64,000 bases of DNA from Pseudomonas sp. TH43 (GTDB taxonomy: Bacteria > Pseudomonadota > Gammaproteobacteria > Pseudomonadales > Pseudomonadaceae). Shown here piece by piece: positions 8,719 through 18,074 of this stretch (positions are counted from its first letter, which is position 1; every line of letters begins with the position of its first letter). A program made the position numbers and the translations under genes. The notes under the pieces are model-generated. The model had not been told where the DNA came from. It did not search any database and saw only the letters and a program-made list of their open reading frames with translations. The stretch lies in NCBI RefSeq assembly GCF_016650635.1, contig NZ_JAEKFI010000002.1, positions 186,001-250,000 of the forward strand. The letters are read 5' to 3'.

Positions 8719-9593
8719 GCGTATGTTTGCAGGACGAGGTGGGTGAAGGCCACGGCTGCGGCGCTGTGATAGTTGTTCTTGCGTCGTAACAATGCCGCCC
8801 CGCGCTGCGGTGCTTCGCTGTCGACCTGCAACCGCCGCAGCGCCCGATCTTCAGTGGCAATCGCCTGTGGCAGCATCGTCGCCATCGGCGCATGCCGGAC
8901 CACCTCCAGCAACGTGCTCACTGAGTTCACCTCGATTCGCACCTTGGGCGTAATCCCGTGCTGACGAAAATACTCATCCACCGATAAGCGCGTGATGAAG
9001 TCCGGGGCCAACAAGGCGAAGTCCAACTGCGCGATGTCACTCGGCGTCAGTACTGACGCGCTGTCATACAACGGATGCTCGCGTCCGACCATCACCCCCA
9101 ACGTCTCGACAAACGCCGGAATGCATTCGATATCCGGATTGCGCACTGGCGTAAACGCAATCGCAACATCCAGCGAATCATCCGCCAGCCCCGCCTCGAT
9201 GTCGTCCATCGACAGCTCGAAAATCTCCAGATGAATCCCGGGAAACCGCGCCGCGAAGTCGCGCACCAAAGGCCCGACCAGATACGCCATGAACGTTGGC
9301 GTCATTGCCAGACGCAAGTTGCCACGGGACAAATCTTTCACGTCGTGCAAGGCGCGCTTGCCCGCCTCCAGTTCCACCAACACCCGCCGTGCACATTCGA
9401 TGTAGGCCTCGCCGGCATCGGTGGCTTTGACCGTGCGTGAAGTGCGATCAAACAGCGTCACACCGAGAGTTTCCTCCAGTTGGCGAATCTGTTGCGACAA
9501 GGTCGGTTGCGAGACATGCAACGCCTCGGCCGCACGCGTGAAACCGCCGTGATCGGCAACAGCCAGTAGATAACGCAAATGTCGCAGCAGCAT
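8712..9593 (-). CDS. cynR: LysR-type regulator of cyanate genes (CynR)
   Basis: A 293-residue LysR regulator. The N-terminal helix-turn-helix region ([25 protein letters not shown] split across residues 3-27, then [13 protein letters not shown]) closely resembles E. coli CynR. The effector domain also shares its pattern, including the C-terminal [16 protein letters not shown]. It is divergent from cynS-cynT, as expected for an activator that responds to cyanate. The start at 9593 (MLLRHLRY) matches CynR; a start four codons upstream is possible and neither has a good ribosome site. The stop codon is provided by a REP arm. Confidence 0.85.
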   Translation of the reverse strand: MLLRHLRYLLAVADHGGFTRAAEALHVSQPTLSQQIRQLEETLGVTLFDRTSRTVKATDAGEAYIECARRVLVELEAGKRALHDVKDLSRGNLRLAMTPTFMAYLVGPLVRDFAARFPGIHLEIFELSMDDIEAGLADDSLDVAIAFTPVRNPDIECIPAFVETLGVMVGREHPLYDSASVLTPSDIAQLDFALLAPDFITRLSVDEYFRQHGITPKVRIEVNSVSTLLEVVRHAPMATMLPQAIATEDRALRRLQVDSEAPQRGAALLRRKNNYHSAAAVAFTHLVLQTYAL

Positions 9594-9714
9594 GGGGCAC
9601 ACCATCTATAGGCAGGACTTATGCGTTGCATTGTATATGGATCTTGGACGCTATGGATCAATCGGCAGAAGATCAATCCCACACAGCAAGCCAACCCCTG
9701 AAAGGAGTGACAAC
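9594..9714. promoter_or_regulatory. Divergent cynR/cynS control region
   Basis: A 121-bp spacer between cynR and cynS that should hold both promoters and the CynR site. A short dyad ATGCGTTGCAT lies at 9621-9631 and an AT-rich TTGTATATGG follows. The exact operator cannot be assigned by eye. Confidence 0.4.
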
Positions 9715-10182
9715 ATGCAACAGTCCCACGCCTACAACGACACCCGCCTGGCCCTGACCACCCGTGTTCTCGACGCCAAGGCACGCAAAGATCTGTCGTG
9801 GCAGGACCTCGCCGAAGGCACCGGTCTTAGCCTGGCCTATGTCACCGCCGCCCTGCTCGGCCAACATCCGTTGCCGGAAAACGCTGCCCAGGTCGTAGGC
9901 GACAAGCTGCAGCTCACCCCCGAAGACGTCGCAGCGATGCAGATCATTCCATTGCGTGGCAGCCTCAGCGGCGTGCCGACCGACCCGACCATCTACCGCT
10001 TCCACGAAATGATCCAGATCTACGGCACCACGCTGAAAGCGCTGGTTCACGAACAGTTCGGTGACGGCATCATCAGCGCGATCAACTTCAAGCTCGACAT
10101 CAAGAAAGTCGAAGACCCTGAAGGCGGCTCCCGCGCCGTGGTCACCCTCGACGGCAAATTCCTGCCCCTGCGTCCGTTCTGA
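9715..10182 (+). CDS. cynS: Cyanate hydratase (cyanase)
   Basis: A 155-residue cyanase that converts cyanate and bicarbonate to ammonia and CO2 via carbamate, as a cytoplasmic decamer. The catalytic triad is intact: R95 and E98 in YRFHEM and S121 in GIISAINF, each one position before the E. coli residues (R96, E99, S122). The N-terminal helical domain and the C-terminal dimerisation segment [14 protein letters not shown] are also typical. AAAGGAG precedes the ATG. It is divergent from cynR and 61 bp upstream of the carbonic anhydrase that recycles its CO2. Confidence 0.96.
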   Translation: MQQSHAYNDTRLALTTRVLDAKARKDLSWQDLAEGTGLSLAYVTAALLGQHPLPENAAQVVGDKLQLTPEDVAAMQIIPLRGSLSGVPTDPTIYRFHEMIQIYGTTLKALVHEQFGDGIISAINFKLDIKKVEDPEGGSRAVVTLDGKFLPLRPF

Positions 10183-10243
10183 TGTGCCCCGGCCCGCACC
10201 TCGATTGCGGGCCTTCCCGATCTCCCTGCAAGAGGACACGCAC

Positions 10244-10903
10244 ATGAAAGCCCTGATCGACGGTTTCTTGAAATTTCAGAACGAAGCTTTTCCGCAACGC
10301 ACCGAGTTGTTCAAGCACCTGGCGACCACGCAGCAGCCCGGCACCCTGTTCATCACGTGTTCCGACAGCCGTGTCGTGCCGGAACTGCTGACTCAGCAAG
10401 AGCCTGGCGAATTATTCGTGATCCGCAACGCAGGCAATATCGTGCCCTCTTACAGTCCGCATCCGGGCGGGGTTTCGGCAACGGTGGAATACGCGGTAGC
10501 GGTGCTTGGGGTGACCGACATTGTGATCTGCGGCCATTCGGACTGCGGCGCAATGACCGCGATTGCCCAGTGCAAATGCATGGATCACCTGCCCGCCGTC
10601 AGCGGCTGGCTGCAACACGCCGAGTCGGCGAAAGTGGTCAACGAAGCGCGGGCGCACGCCAATGACGCGGCGAAATTGAGTTCGATGGTGCGCGAAAACG
10701 TGATCGCGCAATTGGCGAATATCCAGACTCACCCGAGCGTGCGCCTGGCCCAGGAGAAAGGCCTGCTGAACCTGCATGGCTGGGTGTATGACATCGAGAC
10801 GGGTTCGATCGATGCGCTGTCGTCGGATCGGCGCACGTTTGTACCGTTGGCGGAGCAGCCGGCGACGTGTGCGGTTTACGCAAACAGCGCTGACGCAGCC
10901 TGA
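10244..10903 (+). CDS. cynT: Beta-carbonic anhydrase of the cyanate operon
   Basis: A 219-residue beta-class carbonic anhydrase, the same length as E. coli CynT. Zinc ligands are C39, H98 and C101 (motifs TCSDSRV and CGHSDCGAM), with the D41-R43 dyad. It replenishes bicarbonate consumed by cyanase by hydrating the CO2 produced. AGAGGA precedes the ATG. Gene order is cynS-cynT, the reverse of E. coli cynTS, and no cynX transporter follows; the next feature is a REP doublet. Confidence 0.93.
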   Translation: MKALIDGFLKFQNEAFPQRTELFKHLATTQQPGTLFITCSDSRVVPELLTQQEPGELFVIRNAGNIVPSYSPHPGGVSATVEYAVAVLGVTDIVICGHSDCGAMTAIAQCKCMDHLPAVSGWLQHAESAKVVNEARAHANDAAKLSSMVRENVIAQLANIQTHPSVRLAQEKGLLNLHGWVYDIETGSIDALSSDRRTFVPLAEQPATCAVYANSADAA

Positions 10904-10910
10904 AACACCC

Positions 10911-10990
10911 GTGCAGGAGCTGCCGAAGGTTGCGATTTTTTGATCTTGAAAACCAACATCAAAAGATCGCAGCCTGCGGCAGCTCCTACA
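10911..10990. repeat. REP doublet (GCAGGAGCTGCCG type)
   Basis: Inverted arms GCAGGAGCTGCCGAAGG and CCTGCGGCAGCTCCTAC with inner GATCTTG / CATCAAAAGATCGCAG, placed 8 bp after the cynT stop. It could act as the terminator for the cyn operon and for the convergent aldehyde dehydrogenase gene. Confidence 0.85.
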
Positions 10991-11015
10991 GTGAGGGGTC
11001 TGTGTTGCCGGGGTA

Positions 11016-12518
11016 TCAGCGTTTTACGCTGAGGTCGATTTGGCTCATGCGGCTGCGCACGGTGAACACACCGTCACCCGAAAGAATCGCACTGCGCGCA
11101 AACAACCGCCCGCTTTCCCAGTTCGAAAGCCCCAGCTCCGGCTTGTTCAACGCGTACTGTCCATCGACCCAACGGGTGATGCCGTTGCCCACGAACGGCG
11201 CATTGACCGCGTTATAGAAACGCTCCTGAACGGCGGCATTTTCACTGATCAGCGACACGGTGAATTGCGGGCTGTAACGGTTGAACAGCGCGATCGCCTG
11301 ATCCAGATCGTCGACGATCATCAGGCTGACTTCCGGGGTTTCTTCCCACTCCCACTCGCGACCTAATGCTGATTCCGCCAGCGGTTCGGCCAGCGCTTCG
11401 GTCTGATAACCCTCGGCGCGATAGACCTCGACCGTCGCGTTCTGCCACTCGGTCGGCAAGCAGCTTTCGCTGCCTTCGACGAGGTGCAATTTGCAGCCCT
11501 GGCCGCGCGCAGTGCCGGCCTGTTGCAGCGCATCGAGGAACAGAGGCACCAGCTCATCTGCACGATCACGCTGAATCAGGCAGACGTTCAGGGTATTGCA
11601 GACTTTACGATCCAGCGAATTGCGCACCACCGCGGCGAAGCGCTTGGCGTCGGCCTCGCGATCAGCGATCAACCACGCACCACCAGTGCCATGCAGGCTG
11701 ACGGCTGTGCCCGCCTGCTGGGCGATGCTGCCCAACTGGCTGACGGCCCGGCCCGAGCCGCGAGCCACTGCCAGCGACAGACGCCGATCGGCAAACATCG
11801 CCCAACCGGCGGCATGGTTGACGCTTTCGACCAACGACACCGCACCGACCGGCAAACCGGCTTCGGCCAGTGCCGGATTCAGGGCATGGGTGACGATGGC
11901 TTGCGCCGTGCCCAAGGCATCGCTACCGATGCGCAACACGGCAGTATTGCCGGTGCGCAATACCCCGGCCGCATCAGCGAACACATTCGGCCGACCTTCG
12001 AAGACAAACGCGACGATGCCCAGTGGCGAGACCACTTGCTCAACCTTCCAGCCATCGTGCTCGACGCTGCTGATGACTTTGCCACGGGTGGGCGCGGCAT
12101 CGCGCCAGGCACGCAGGCCGGCGATCATGTCGCGGCGCATGCGCTCGTCGGCGAGCAGTCGGGTGGTGGAACGACCGCGCGCCTTGGCCCGTTCGATGTC
12201 GGCAAGGTTCGCCGCCTCGATCAGCACCCAGCACTCTGGGGTTTCCAGGCGTTGTGCGAACAGGTCGAAGAAACGGCTGATCGCTTCATCGGTCACCGCC
12301 GACAACGCGGTGAATGCAAACGCCGCACGCTCGATTGCCACCGAAGCCGCTTGTTGATCCGCTACCGGAATCAGCAGCAACTCGCCACTCACCTGCTCCA
12401 CCAGCAGGTGGTCACCGGGCTGAAAACGCGCGGCCAGATCGGGGCTGACCACGGTGACGCGGTTACCGGCGAAAGGGATCGGCGTGCCAGCGACGAGACG
12501 TTCGAGTGCAAGAGACAT
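11016..12518 (-). CDS. ProA-related aldehyde dehydrogenase superfamily protein
   Basis: A 500-residue protein of the aldehyde dehydrogenase superfamily, closest in feel to gamma-glutamyl phosphate reductase (ProA). The segment SPLGIVAFVFEGRPNV (about 164-179) matches the ProA cofactor region, and C307 in DRKVCNTLNV corresponds to the catalytic cysteine. It is about 80 residues longer than ProA at the N-terminus and its C-terminus (GNGITRWVDGQYALNKPELG) differs from ProA, so it is probably not the proline-pathway enzyme. A glutaminase gene lies upstream on the same strand, beyond a REP array. Substrate unknown; an acyl-phosphate or aldehyde derived from glutamate is one possibility. Confidence 0.75.
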   Translation of the reverse strand: MSLALERLVAGTPIPFAGNRVTVVSPDLAARFQPGDHLLVEQVSGELLLIPVADQQAASVAIERAAFAFTALSAVTDEAISRFFDLFAQRLETPECWVLIEAANLADIERAKARGRSTTRLLADERMRRDMIAGLRAWRDAAPTRGKVISSVEHDGWKVEQVVSPLGIVAFVFEGRPNVFADAAGVLRTGNTAVLRIGSDALGTAQAIVTHALNPALAEAGLPVGAVSLVESVNHAAGWAMFADRRLSLAVARGSGRAVSQLGSIAQQAGTAVSLHGTGGAWLIADREADAKRFAAVVRNSLDRKVCNTLNVCLIQRDRADELVPLFLDALQQAGTARGQGCKLHLVEGSESCLPTEWQNATVEVYRAEGYQTEALAEPLAESALGREWEWEETPEVSLMIVDDLDQAIALFNRYSPQFTVSLISENAAVQERFYNAVNAPFVGNGITRWVDGQYALNKPELGLSNWESGRLFARSAILSGDGVFTVRSRMSQIDLSVKR

Positions 12519-12561
12519 GAAGCGGATTCACCATGCAGGGAGCGGCCGGAAAATGTATAGG

Positions 12562-12863
12562 AACACCCTCCCCCCAAGCAACCCAAAACGCTGTAGGAGC
12601 AAAGCTTGCTCGCGAAAGCGGTGGGTCAGAGGCATCTGTATTGCCTGATGTACCGCCTTCGCGAGCAAGCTTTGCTCCTACAAGGCGGATGCGGTGGGTC
12701 AGAGGCATCTGTATTGCCTGTTGCACCGTCTTCGCGAGCAAACACCCTCCCCCCAAGCAACCCAAAACGCTGTAGGAGCAAAGCTTGCTCGCGAATGCGG
12801 TGGGTCAGAGGCATCTGTATTGCCTGTTGCACCGTCTTCGCGAGCAAGCTTTGCTCCTACAAG
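12562..12863. repeat. Compound REP array with a 179-bp repeated segment
   Basis: The sequence from ACACCCTCCCCCCAAGC through TGTAGGAGCAAAGCTTGC occurs at 12562 and again at 12741, a 179-bp offset. The motif GCGGTGGGTCAGAGGCATC appears three times (near 12619, 12691, 12797). Two complete REP doublets (about 12591-12683 and 12770-12863) flank a truncated one. A further half-REP relative (GGCAAGCCAGCTCCCACAGG) lies at 12918-12940. No gene is seen in 12519-12952. Confidence 0.85.
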
Positions 12864-12952
12864 GCGATGGCGGTGGTTCAGGCAATACTCATGCTGGATG
12901 TTCCGGCCTCATCGCTGGCAAGCCAGCTCCCACAGGGATTTGGGGGATTGGC

Positions 12953-13861
12953 TCAGAAGACTGACCAGCCGATCCGTGAACTGAGCATTTCCAGGGCTGC
13001 CATGCCTGCCAGCGAGTTGCCGGCGGCGTTGAGTTCCGGCGACCACACGCACACGGTGAACTGCCCCGGCACTACCGCGACGATGCCGCCGCCGACGCCG
13101 CTCTTGCCGGGCAGTCCGACGCGATAAGCGAAATTGCCTGCTTCGTCGTACAGACCGCTGGTGGCCATGATCGAGTTGACTTGCTGGGTCTGGCGCCGCG
13201 TGAGGATCTGTTCACCACTGTGCTTGCAGAAGCCATCGTTGGCCAGAAAGCAAAACGCCCGGGCCAGATCGATGCAGTTCATGCGCAACGCACAGTGGCT
13301 GAAGTAACTGCGCAAGACTGCTTCGACATCGTTATGGAAGTTGCCGAACGACTGCATCAGGTACGCCATCGCCGCATTGCGCGCGCGGTGCTGATACTCG
13401 GAGTCGGCGACTTTACCGTCGATCATGATCTGCGGATTACCCGACAGGCGCCGCACGAAGTCACGCATCGACAGGGTCGGGGCGGCGAAGCGTGACTGGT
13501 TGATGTCGCAGATCACCAGCGCACCAGCATTGATGAACGGATTGCGCGGGCGCCCGCGTTCGAACTCCAGTTGCACCAACGAGTTAAAGGGCTGCCCCGA
13601 GGGCTCATGTCCCAGACGCTCCCAGATCGACTCACCGGAATGATCGATGGCCTGCACCAGGCTGAACACCTTGGAAATACTCTGCACCGAGAACGGCGTT
13701 TCGGCGTCGCCGGCGCAGTACATTTCGCCGTCGTTGCCATACACAGCGATGCCCAATTGATTGGCCGGCACAGTGCCGAGGGCAGGAATGTAGTCAGCCA
13801 CTTTGCCTTGCCCGATCAGGGGCCGGACAGCGTCAAGGATCTCGTTCAACAGCGCTTGCAT
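12953..13861 (-). CDS. glsA: Glutaminase (serine-dependent, GlsA family)
   Basis: A 302-residue glutaminase hydrolysing L-glutamine to glutamate and ammonia. The beta-lactamase-like active site is visible as [10 protein letters not shown], with the nucleophile S61 and the general base K64. Other family stretches are [14 protein letters not shown] and the C-terminal [18 protein letters not shown]. Its length matches E. coli YbaS/YneH. The start at 13861 has only a weak upstream GAGA. It is on the same strand as the ProA-like dehydrogenase but separated by 434 bp of REP sequence, so independent transcription is likely. Confidence 0.94.
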   Translation of the reverse strand: MQALLNEILDAVRPLIGQGKVADYIPALGTVPANQLGIAVYGNDGEMYCAGDAETPFSVQSISKVFSLVQAIDHSGESIWERLGHEPSGQPFNSLVQLEFERGRPRNPFINAGALVICDINQSRFAAPTLSMRDFVRRLSGNPQIMIDGKVADSEYQHRARNAAMAYLMQSFGNFHNDVEAVLRSYFSHCALRMNCIDLARAFCFLANDGFCKHSGEQILTRRQTQQVNSIMATSGLYDEAGNFAYRVGLPGKSGVGGGIVAVVPGQFTVCVWSPELNAAGNSLAGMAALEMLSSRIGWSVF

Positions 13862-13957
13862 GCCGGGTTCCGAAGTCTCGCCCCATGGGATCGCGGGGAC
13901 ACTGGGGCTAGACGCTGCGGATCACTGCCGAATCACACCGGCACGCACACGGACAAT

Positions 13958-14034
13958 GTAGGAGCTGCCGGAGGCTGCGATCTTTTGATCTTGAAAAACA
14001 ACATCAAAAGATCGCCGCCTTCGGCAGCTCCTAC
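13958..14034. repeat. REP doublet (TGTAGGAGCTGCCG type)
   Basis: Inverted arms TGTAGGAGCTGCCGGAGGC and GCCTTCGGCAGCTCCTAC with GATCTTTTGATC and CATCAAAAGATC inside. It fills most of the gap between the L,D-transpeptidase end and glsA start. Confidence 0.85.
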
Positions 14035-14048
14035 CGCGGCTCAGTTGA

Positions 14049-15665
14049 TCAATGGGCCCGGTCGAGGCCCGCGAGCAATGCGCTGTCGCGGCTGTAGATG
14101 TCCGGCGCGTAACGCACGTGGCCATCGTTGCCGACTTGCGCCGTCCAGTAGGTCATCAGGATCGGCACGGGTGCCGAGAGACGGAACTCATGCGTGGTAC
14201 CTGTCGCCAACAACGTTTCCGTGCGGGCCTTTTCCGCCGGGCTCAGCAGCAGATCACGCAGTTGCATTGGGTGCTCGACGCGCACACAACCGGAACTGAA
14301 CGCTCGCGGGCCCTTGTCGAACAGTGCCTTGCTCGGCGTGTCATGCAGGTACACCGAGAACGGATTGGGGAAGCGTATGACCATTTGCCCCAGGGGGTTG
14401 CGCGGCCCGGCATCCTGACGCAAAAGGATGTTGCCCGGGTTGTCCCAGTCGATGTCCGCCGCCGCCAGAGGCTGGCCGTTGGCGTCGAGCACTTGCAGGT
14501 TCTGTCGGCTGAGGAAGGTTTGATCCTTGCGGATCGCCGGCAGTTTGTCTTCTTTCCAGATGGTCGGCGGCACCGTCCATGTCGGGTTCAGGGTCAGGCG
14601 CGTCACGCGGGATTTGAGCAACGGCGTCTGGCGTTCGGCGCGGCCGACCTGGGTGCGGGTTTGCCATACCGGCTGGCCGCCCTGATACAGGGTCAATTCG
14701 GCAGCGGCGACGTTGACCAGCAAACCATTGGGCTCCATGTCCTGGGCCATCCAGCGGAAGCGCTCGAGGTTGACGCGCAACTGTTCGCGGCGGGTCAGCG
14801 GGCTGATGTTCAGTTCGGCAATCGTCCCCGGCCCGACCACACCGTCAGCCTGCAACGAATGATTGGCCTGGAAACTCTTCACTGCCTCCACCAGCACGCC
14901 ATCGTAGGCATTGCCGGGCGTACCGACGGCATGGGTCAGATAGCCTTCGCTGTACAAACGCTGGGCCAGTTCCGGCACGCGTTTGTCTTCCATTTCGGGA
15001 CGCAGCAACGGGCCGTTGCCGACCGACTGCCATTGCGGCAAAGCCTTTAGCCTTTGCGCAGCGTAGAGATGACGCAGGTTTTGATATTGGGCCAGACGCG
15101 GACGCGCGAGGTCGAACGCCGCAGGAATGTCCTGCATGCCCGGCACGGCGATCGCCAACAATTCCGCCTGACGGTCACGCGGGGTGTCGTCGGCATGCCA
15201 CAGCGGCTCGAAATGCGACTGCAGCAAGCGGCCGTAATGCAGATCCTGCAGGGCTTGCAGGTAGTAGTGGCTGATGTCGATATCGGCGCATAACTCGCCG
15301 TCCTGCGGAGGCACCGCCGCCACCGCATAGCGCTTGGGATTGAGGCCATCGTCGGCCAACAGTTGCAATTGCCCCTGCAAAGCCTGCAATCGCCCGGACT
15401 CGCGCGCCCACACCGGCATCCAGTCCTGCTGCTCATAGAACGCCTGCAACTGCACCAGCGCCGGGCCGTTGAGGTGCGCGGCAACGGCCGGACACGCCTG
15501 TGGCAGACTGAGCAACACGGCCTGCAACGGACTCTGCGGCTCGACCGGTAATTCCGCCGGTGGCGTCGGCAGTGTTTGCAGCGGCGGCAGCGACTCCTCG
15601 GCACAAGCGACAAACGGCGCTGCGAGCAAACAAATGCTCAAGTAGCATGCGTACTTTTTGAACAA
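14049..15665 (-). CDS. YcbB/LdtD-type L,D-transpeptidase
   Basis: A 538-residue periplasmic L,D-transpeptidase that would form 3-3 crosslinks in peptidoglycan. It has an N-terminal signal peptide (YLSICLLAAPFVACAEE), an N-terminal scaffold region, a peptidoglycan-binding domain with VKSFQANHSLQADGVVG (about 260-280), and a C-terminal YkuD domain. The catalytic motif is FSSGCVRVEHP, with C460 as nucleophile, preceded by YLHDTPSKALFDKG, the usual capping-loop histidine region. Length and domain order match LdtD of enterobacteria. It diverges from a second, unrelated-type L,D-transpeptidase gene 150 bp away. Confidence 0.92.
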   Translation of the reverse strand: MFKKYACYLSICLLAAPFVACAEESLPPLQTLPTPPAELPVEPQSPLQAVLLSLPQACPAVAAHLNGPALVQLQAFYEQQDWMPVWARESGRLQALQGQLQLLADDGLNPKRYAVAAVPPQDGELCADIDISHYYLQALQDLHYGRLLQSHFEPLWHADDTPRDRQAELLAIAVPGMQDIPAAFDLARPRLAQYQNLRHLYAAQRLKALPQWQSVGNGPLLRPEMEDKRVPELAQRLYSEGYLTHAVGTPGNAYDGVLVEAVKSFQANHSLQADGVVGPGTIAELNISPLTRREQLRVNLERFRWMAQDMEPNGLLVNVAAAELTLYQGGQPVWQTRTQVGRAERQTPLLKSRVTRLTLNPTWTVPPTIWKEDKLPAIRKDQTFLSRQNLQVLDANGQPLAAADIDWDNPGNILLRQDAGPRNPLGQMVIRFPNPFSVYLHDTPSKALFDKGPRAFSSGCVRVEHPMQLRDLLLSPAEKARTETLLATGTTHEFRLSAPVPILMTYWTAQVGNDGHVRYAPDIYSRDSALLAGLDRAH

Positions 15666-15815
15666 CTGCTTTACTCCAGTCCATGGCCGTCTTGATGACG
15701 GTCAACCTTACATCAGGTGCGCTGAACAGTCAGGCTCGATCTTTGGGCTTGGCGGGGTCGACTGGGAGTCAGGAGCCAAAGTGCCAAATGAGTAGCCAGT
15801 GAGGACACTTTATAA

Positions 15816-16529
15816 ATGTTGACGTTTTTGCGCCGACTTCTGCTGACCACCGCAACCGTTGTTGCTGTGACCAGTCCAGCTTTTGCCGCCGGCAAGCCAT
15901 CGCCGGTTCTCTTCACCAGCCTCGCGCACGCCGCGCCAGAACTCAATCCCCAGGCGCTGAAAGGTGCATTGAGCGCCATGCAATGCGCGGTCAACAACGG
16001 TGCGAAACCGTCCCGCCACCTGGCAATCATCGATTATTCGCAACCGTCCACCGCTCGCCGTTTGTGGATTTTTGACCTGACCCGAAAAAAACTGGTACTG
16101 CGTGACCTCGTTGCGCATGGCTCCAACTCCGGGGAAAACTTTGCTACGCAGTTTTCCAATCGTGAAGGCAGTTACCAGTCGAGTCTTGGACTGTTCCGCA
16201 CGCAGGAAAGTTACAGTGGCACCCACGGTTATTCGTTGCGCATGGATGGGCTGGAGCCTGGTTTCAACGATATGGCCCGTGATCGCGCCATCGTCATCCA
16301 CGCCGCCAGTTACGTGAACCCGTTGTGGAGCAAAAAACAGGGGCGCATCGGTCGCAGCCAGGGTTGCCCGGCAGTGCGACCGCAGGTTGCCAAGCAGGTG
16401 ATCGACAAGCTCAAGGATGGTCAGTACATGTTCTCGTGGTACCCGGATCAGCACTGGCTGAAATCCTCACCCTACCTCAACTGTCAGCCGCAACAGGTGG
16501 CGAGCATCCTCAACACCCACGCCAGCTAA
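15816..16529 (+). CDS. Murein L,D-transpeptidase catalytic-domain (YkuD_2) protein
   Basis: A 237-residue exported protein with a signal peptide cleaved near AFA-AGKPS (residue 25). The catalytic pattern HAASYV with H162 and GRSQGCPAVRP with C184 corresponds to the YkuD_2 branch of L,D-transpeptidases, which act on peptidoglycan stem peptides; whether this one makes or cuts crosslinks is not evident. The preceding gene on the opposite strand is an LdtD-type enzyme, so the two share a 150-bp promoter region. It is convergent with the MFS pump downstream. Confidence 0.85.
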   Translation: MLTFLRRLLLTTATVVAVTSPAFAAGKPSPVLFTSLAHAAPELNPQALKGALSAMQCAVNNGAKPSRHLAIIDYSQPSTARRLWIFDLTRKKLVLRDLVAHGSNSGENFATQFSNREGSYQSSLGLFRTQESYSGTHGYSLRMDGLEPGFNDMARDRAIVIHAASYVNPLWSKKQGRIGRSQGCPAVRPQVAKQVIDKLKDGQYMFSWYPDQHWLKSSPYLNCQPQQVASILNTHAS

Positions 16530-16584
16530 AAGACAGCGCAAACCTATGTTTGGCTTGCCGCTGATGTGACCAGCCAGCTCAACA

Positions 16585-17970
16585 TCAAGGTTGACTGACA
16601 GACCTCTCCCACCATTTGGTCCTGGTTCGGCTGATGATCAGTGCCATGCCCATCAGCCCGGTGGCAACGCCAAAAGTGCTGTGCAAGCCGCTGGCGATCA
16701 TGGCCGCAGGCGCCTCGGTCGGGTTGCCGGTGGCCAGGGCAAACACCGCCCCCATCGCCGCAGCGCCGGTGATCAAACCCAGATTGCGCGCCAGCCCAAG
16801 TAACGCAGACACCACACCACGCTGGTCCTGACCGACACCGGCCATCAACCCGGTATTGTTGGCCGCCTGAAACAACGCGTAACTGGCTGCGATCACCGTC
16901 ATTGGCAGCACATAGGCAGGCAGCCCGAGACTCATCGGCAACAGTGCCAACAAGCTGCAACCGCAGACCATCCCGAACAACGCGCCCGGCACCATCCGTC
17001 GTGCGCCGAAGCGATCTACCAGACGTCCGGCCGGGACACCGCCAAGCGCGGCCAGCAACGGCCCGACCGACAACACCAGGCCGACCATCGCACCGCTGAG
17101 GCCCAAGCCACGGCTCAGGTAAAACGGCCCGACCACCAGCGTAGTCATCATCACTGACGTCACCAGCAACGTCAGCAGCAGACTGCTGCTCAGTCGCCGA
17201 TCGGCGAACAGTGACAAGCGTATCAGCGGCGCCCTGGCTTTCGTTTCGACCAACACGAACACTCCCGCACCGCACAGGCTGACCATCAGCAACATCAGCG
17301 TCAGACCTTGCAGCGTCATCGCCAACGCATAAGCCGCCAGCGTCAACACCAGCACCGCGGTGCCCCAATAATCAAATGCAACCCGCGTGCTGGCGGTTCG
17401 ATCGGCCGGTAGATAGCGATACACCAACCCTGCATTGAGTAAGCCCAACGGCACGTTGAGCAGAAATATCGACTGCCAGCCGACATGCGTCATCAACAGT
17501 CCGCCCAGCGAAGGCCCGAGGGAGGTGCCCGTCGCCGACATCGTTGCCAGCAGCCCCATCGCACTGCCCGCCCGCGTTTTTGGCACCGCATCTGCCACCA
17601 GCGCCAGCGTCAAGGCGAACATGATCGCCGCGCCGAGTCCTTGCACCGCGCGCGCGCCGATCAGCCAGCCAAGTCCGGGAGCCAGTGCGCAGCACAACGA
17701 GGCCGCGGTAAAAATGCCAATTCCGATCAACAGCAAGCGCCGCCGACCGAAACCATCGCCCAGACGCCCGACGCTGACAATCAACGTGGTGATCGCCAGC
17801 AGGTAAGCCAGAACGATCCATTGCACCTGCCGAAACGTCGCATCAAACGCGGCTGCCAGCGTCGGCAGCCCGGCGTTGGCAATGCTGGTGTCCAGCGACG
17901 GCATCAGCATCGACAGTGCCAGACTGGTCAGCGCCCAGCGGGCTGAAGTGCTCAAGGGTTCTCGGGGCAT
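16585..17970 (-). CDS. MFS drug efflux pump, DHA2 (14-helix) type
   Basis: A 461-residue multidrug-type major facilitator. Motif A (GRLGDGFGRRRLLL), the motif near helix 4 (RAVQGLGAAIMFAL) and motif C of drug:H+ antiporters (GTSLGPSLGGLLM) are clear. The start at 17970 (MPREPLSTSARW) puts the first helix where expected; an ATG 26 codons upstream would add a non-hydrophobic leader and shrink the gap to the divergent LysR gene. That gap is 104 bp with the chosen start, so the LysR protein is the likely regulator. The drug or metabolite exported is unknown. Confidence 0.86.
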   Translation of the reverse strand: MPREPLSTSARWALTSLALSMLMPSLDTSIANAGLPTLAAAFDATFRQVQWIVLAYLLAITTLIVSVGRLGDGFGRRRLLLIGIGIFTAASLCCALAPGLGWLIGARAVQGLGAAIMFALTLALVADAVPKTRAGSAMGLLATMSATGTSLGPSLGGLLMTHVGWQSIFLLNVPLGLLNAGLVYRYLPADRTASTRVAFDYWGTAVLVLTLAAYALAMTLQGLTLMLLMVSLCGAGVFVLVETKARAPLIRLSLFADRRLSSSLLLTLLVTSVMMTTLVVGPFYLSRGLGLSGAMVGLVLSVGPLLAALGGVPAGRLVDRFGARRMVPGALFGMVCGCSLLALLPMSLGLPAYVLPMTVIAASYALFQAANNTGLMAGVGQDQRGVVSALLGLARNLGLITGAAAMGAVFALATGNPTEAPAAMIASGLHSTFGVATGLMGMALIISRTRTKWWERSVSQP

Positions 17971-18074
17971 GGGGCCGCTCACAGTGCAAAGGTCAGGCAC
18001 GCTAGCCTGAGCCTCGACAATACAAGGCGCAAGACGCATGCTTTGCACTCGATACCTGCACGGAACGCCATGTC

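Noticed and set aside
12562..12863. CRISPR-like repeated array
   Set aside because: The repeats are inverted REP pairs with duplicated flanks, not direct repeats with unique spacers of constant length, and no cas gene is in the window.
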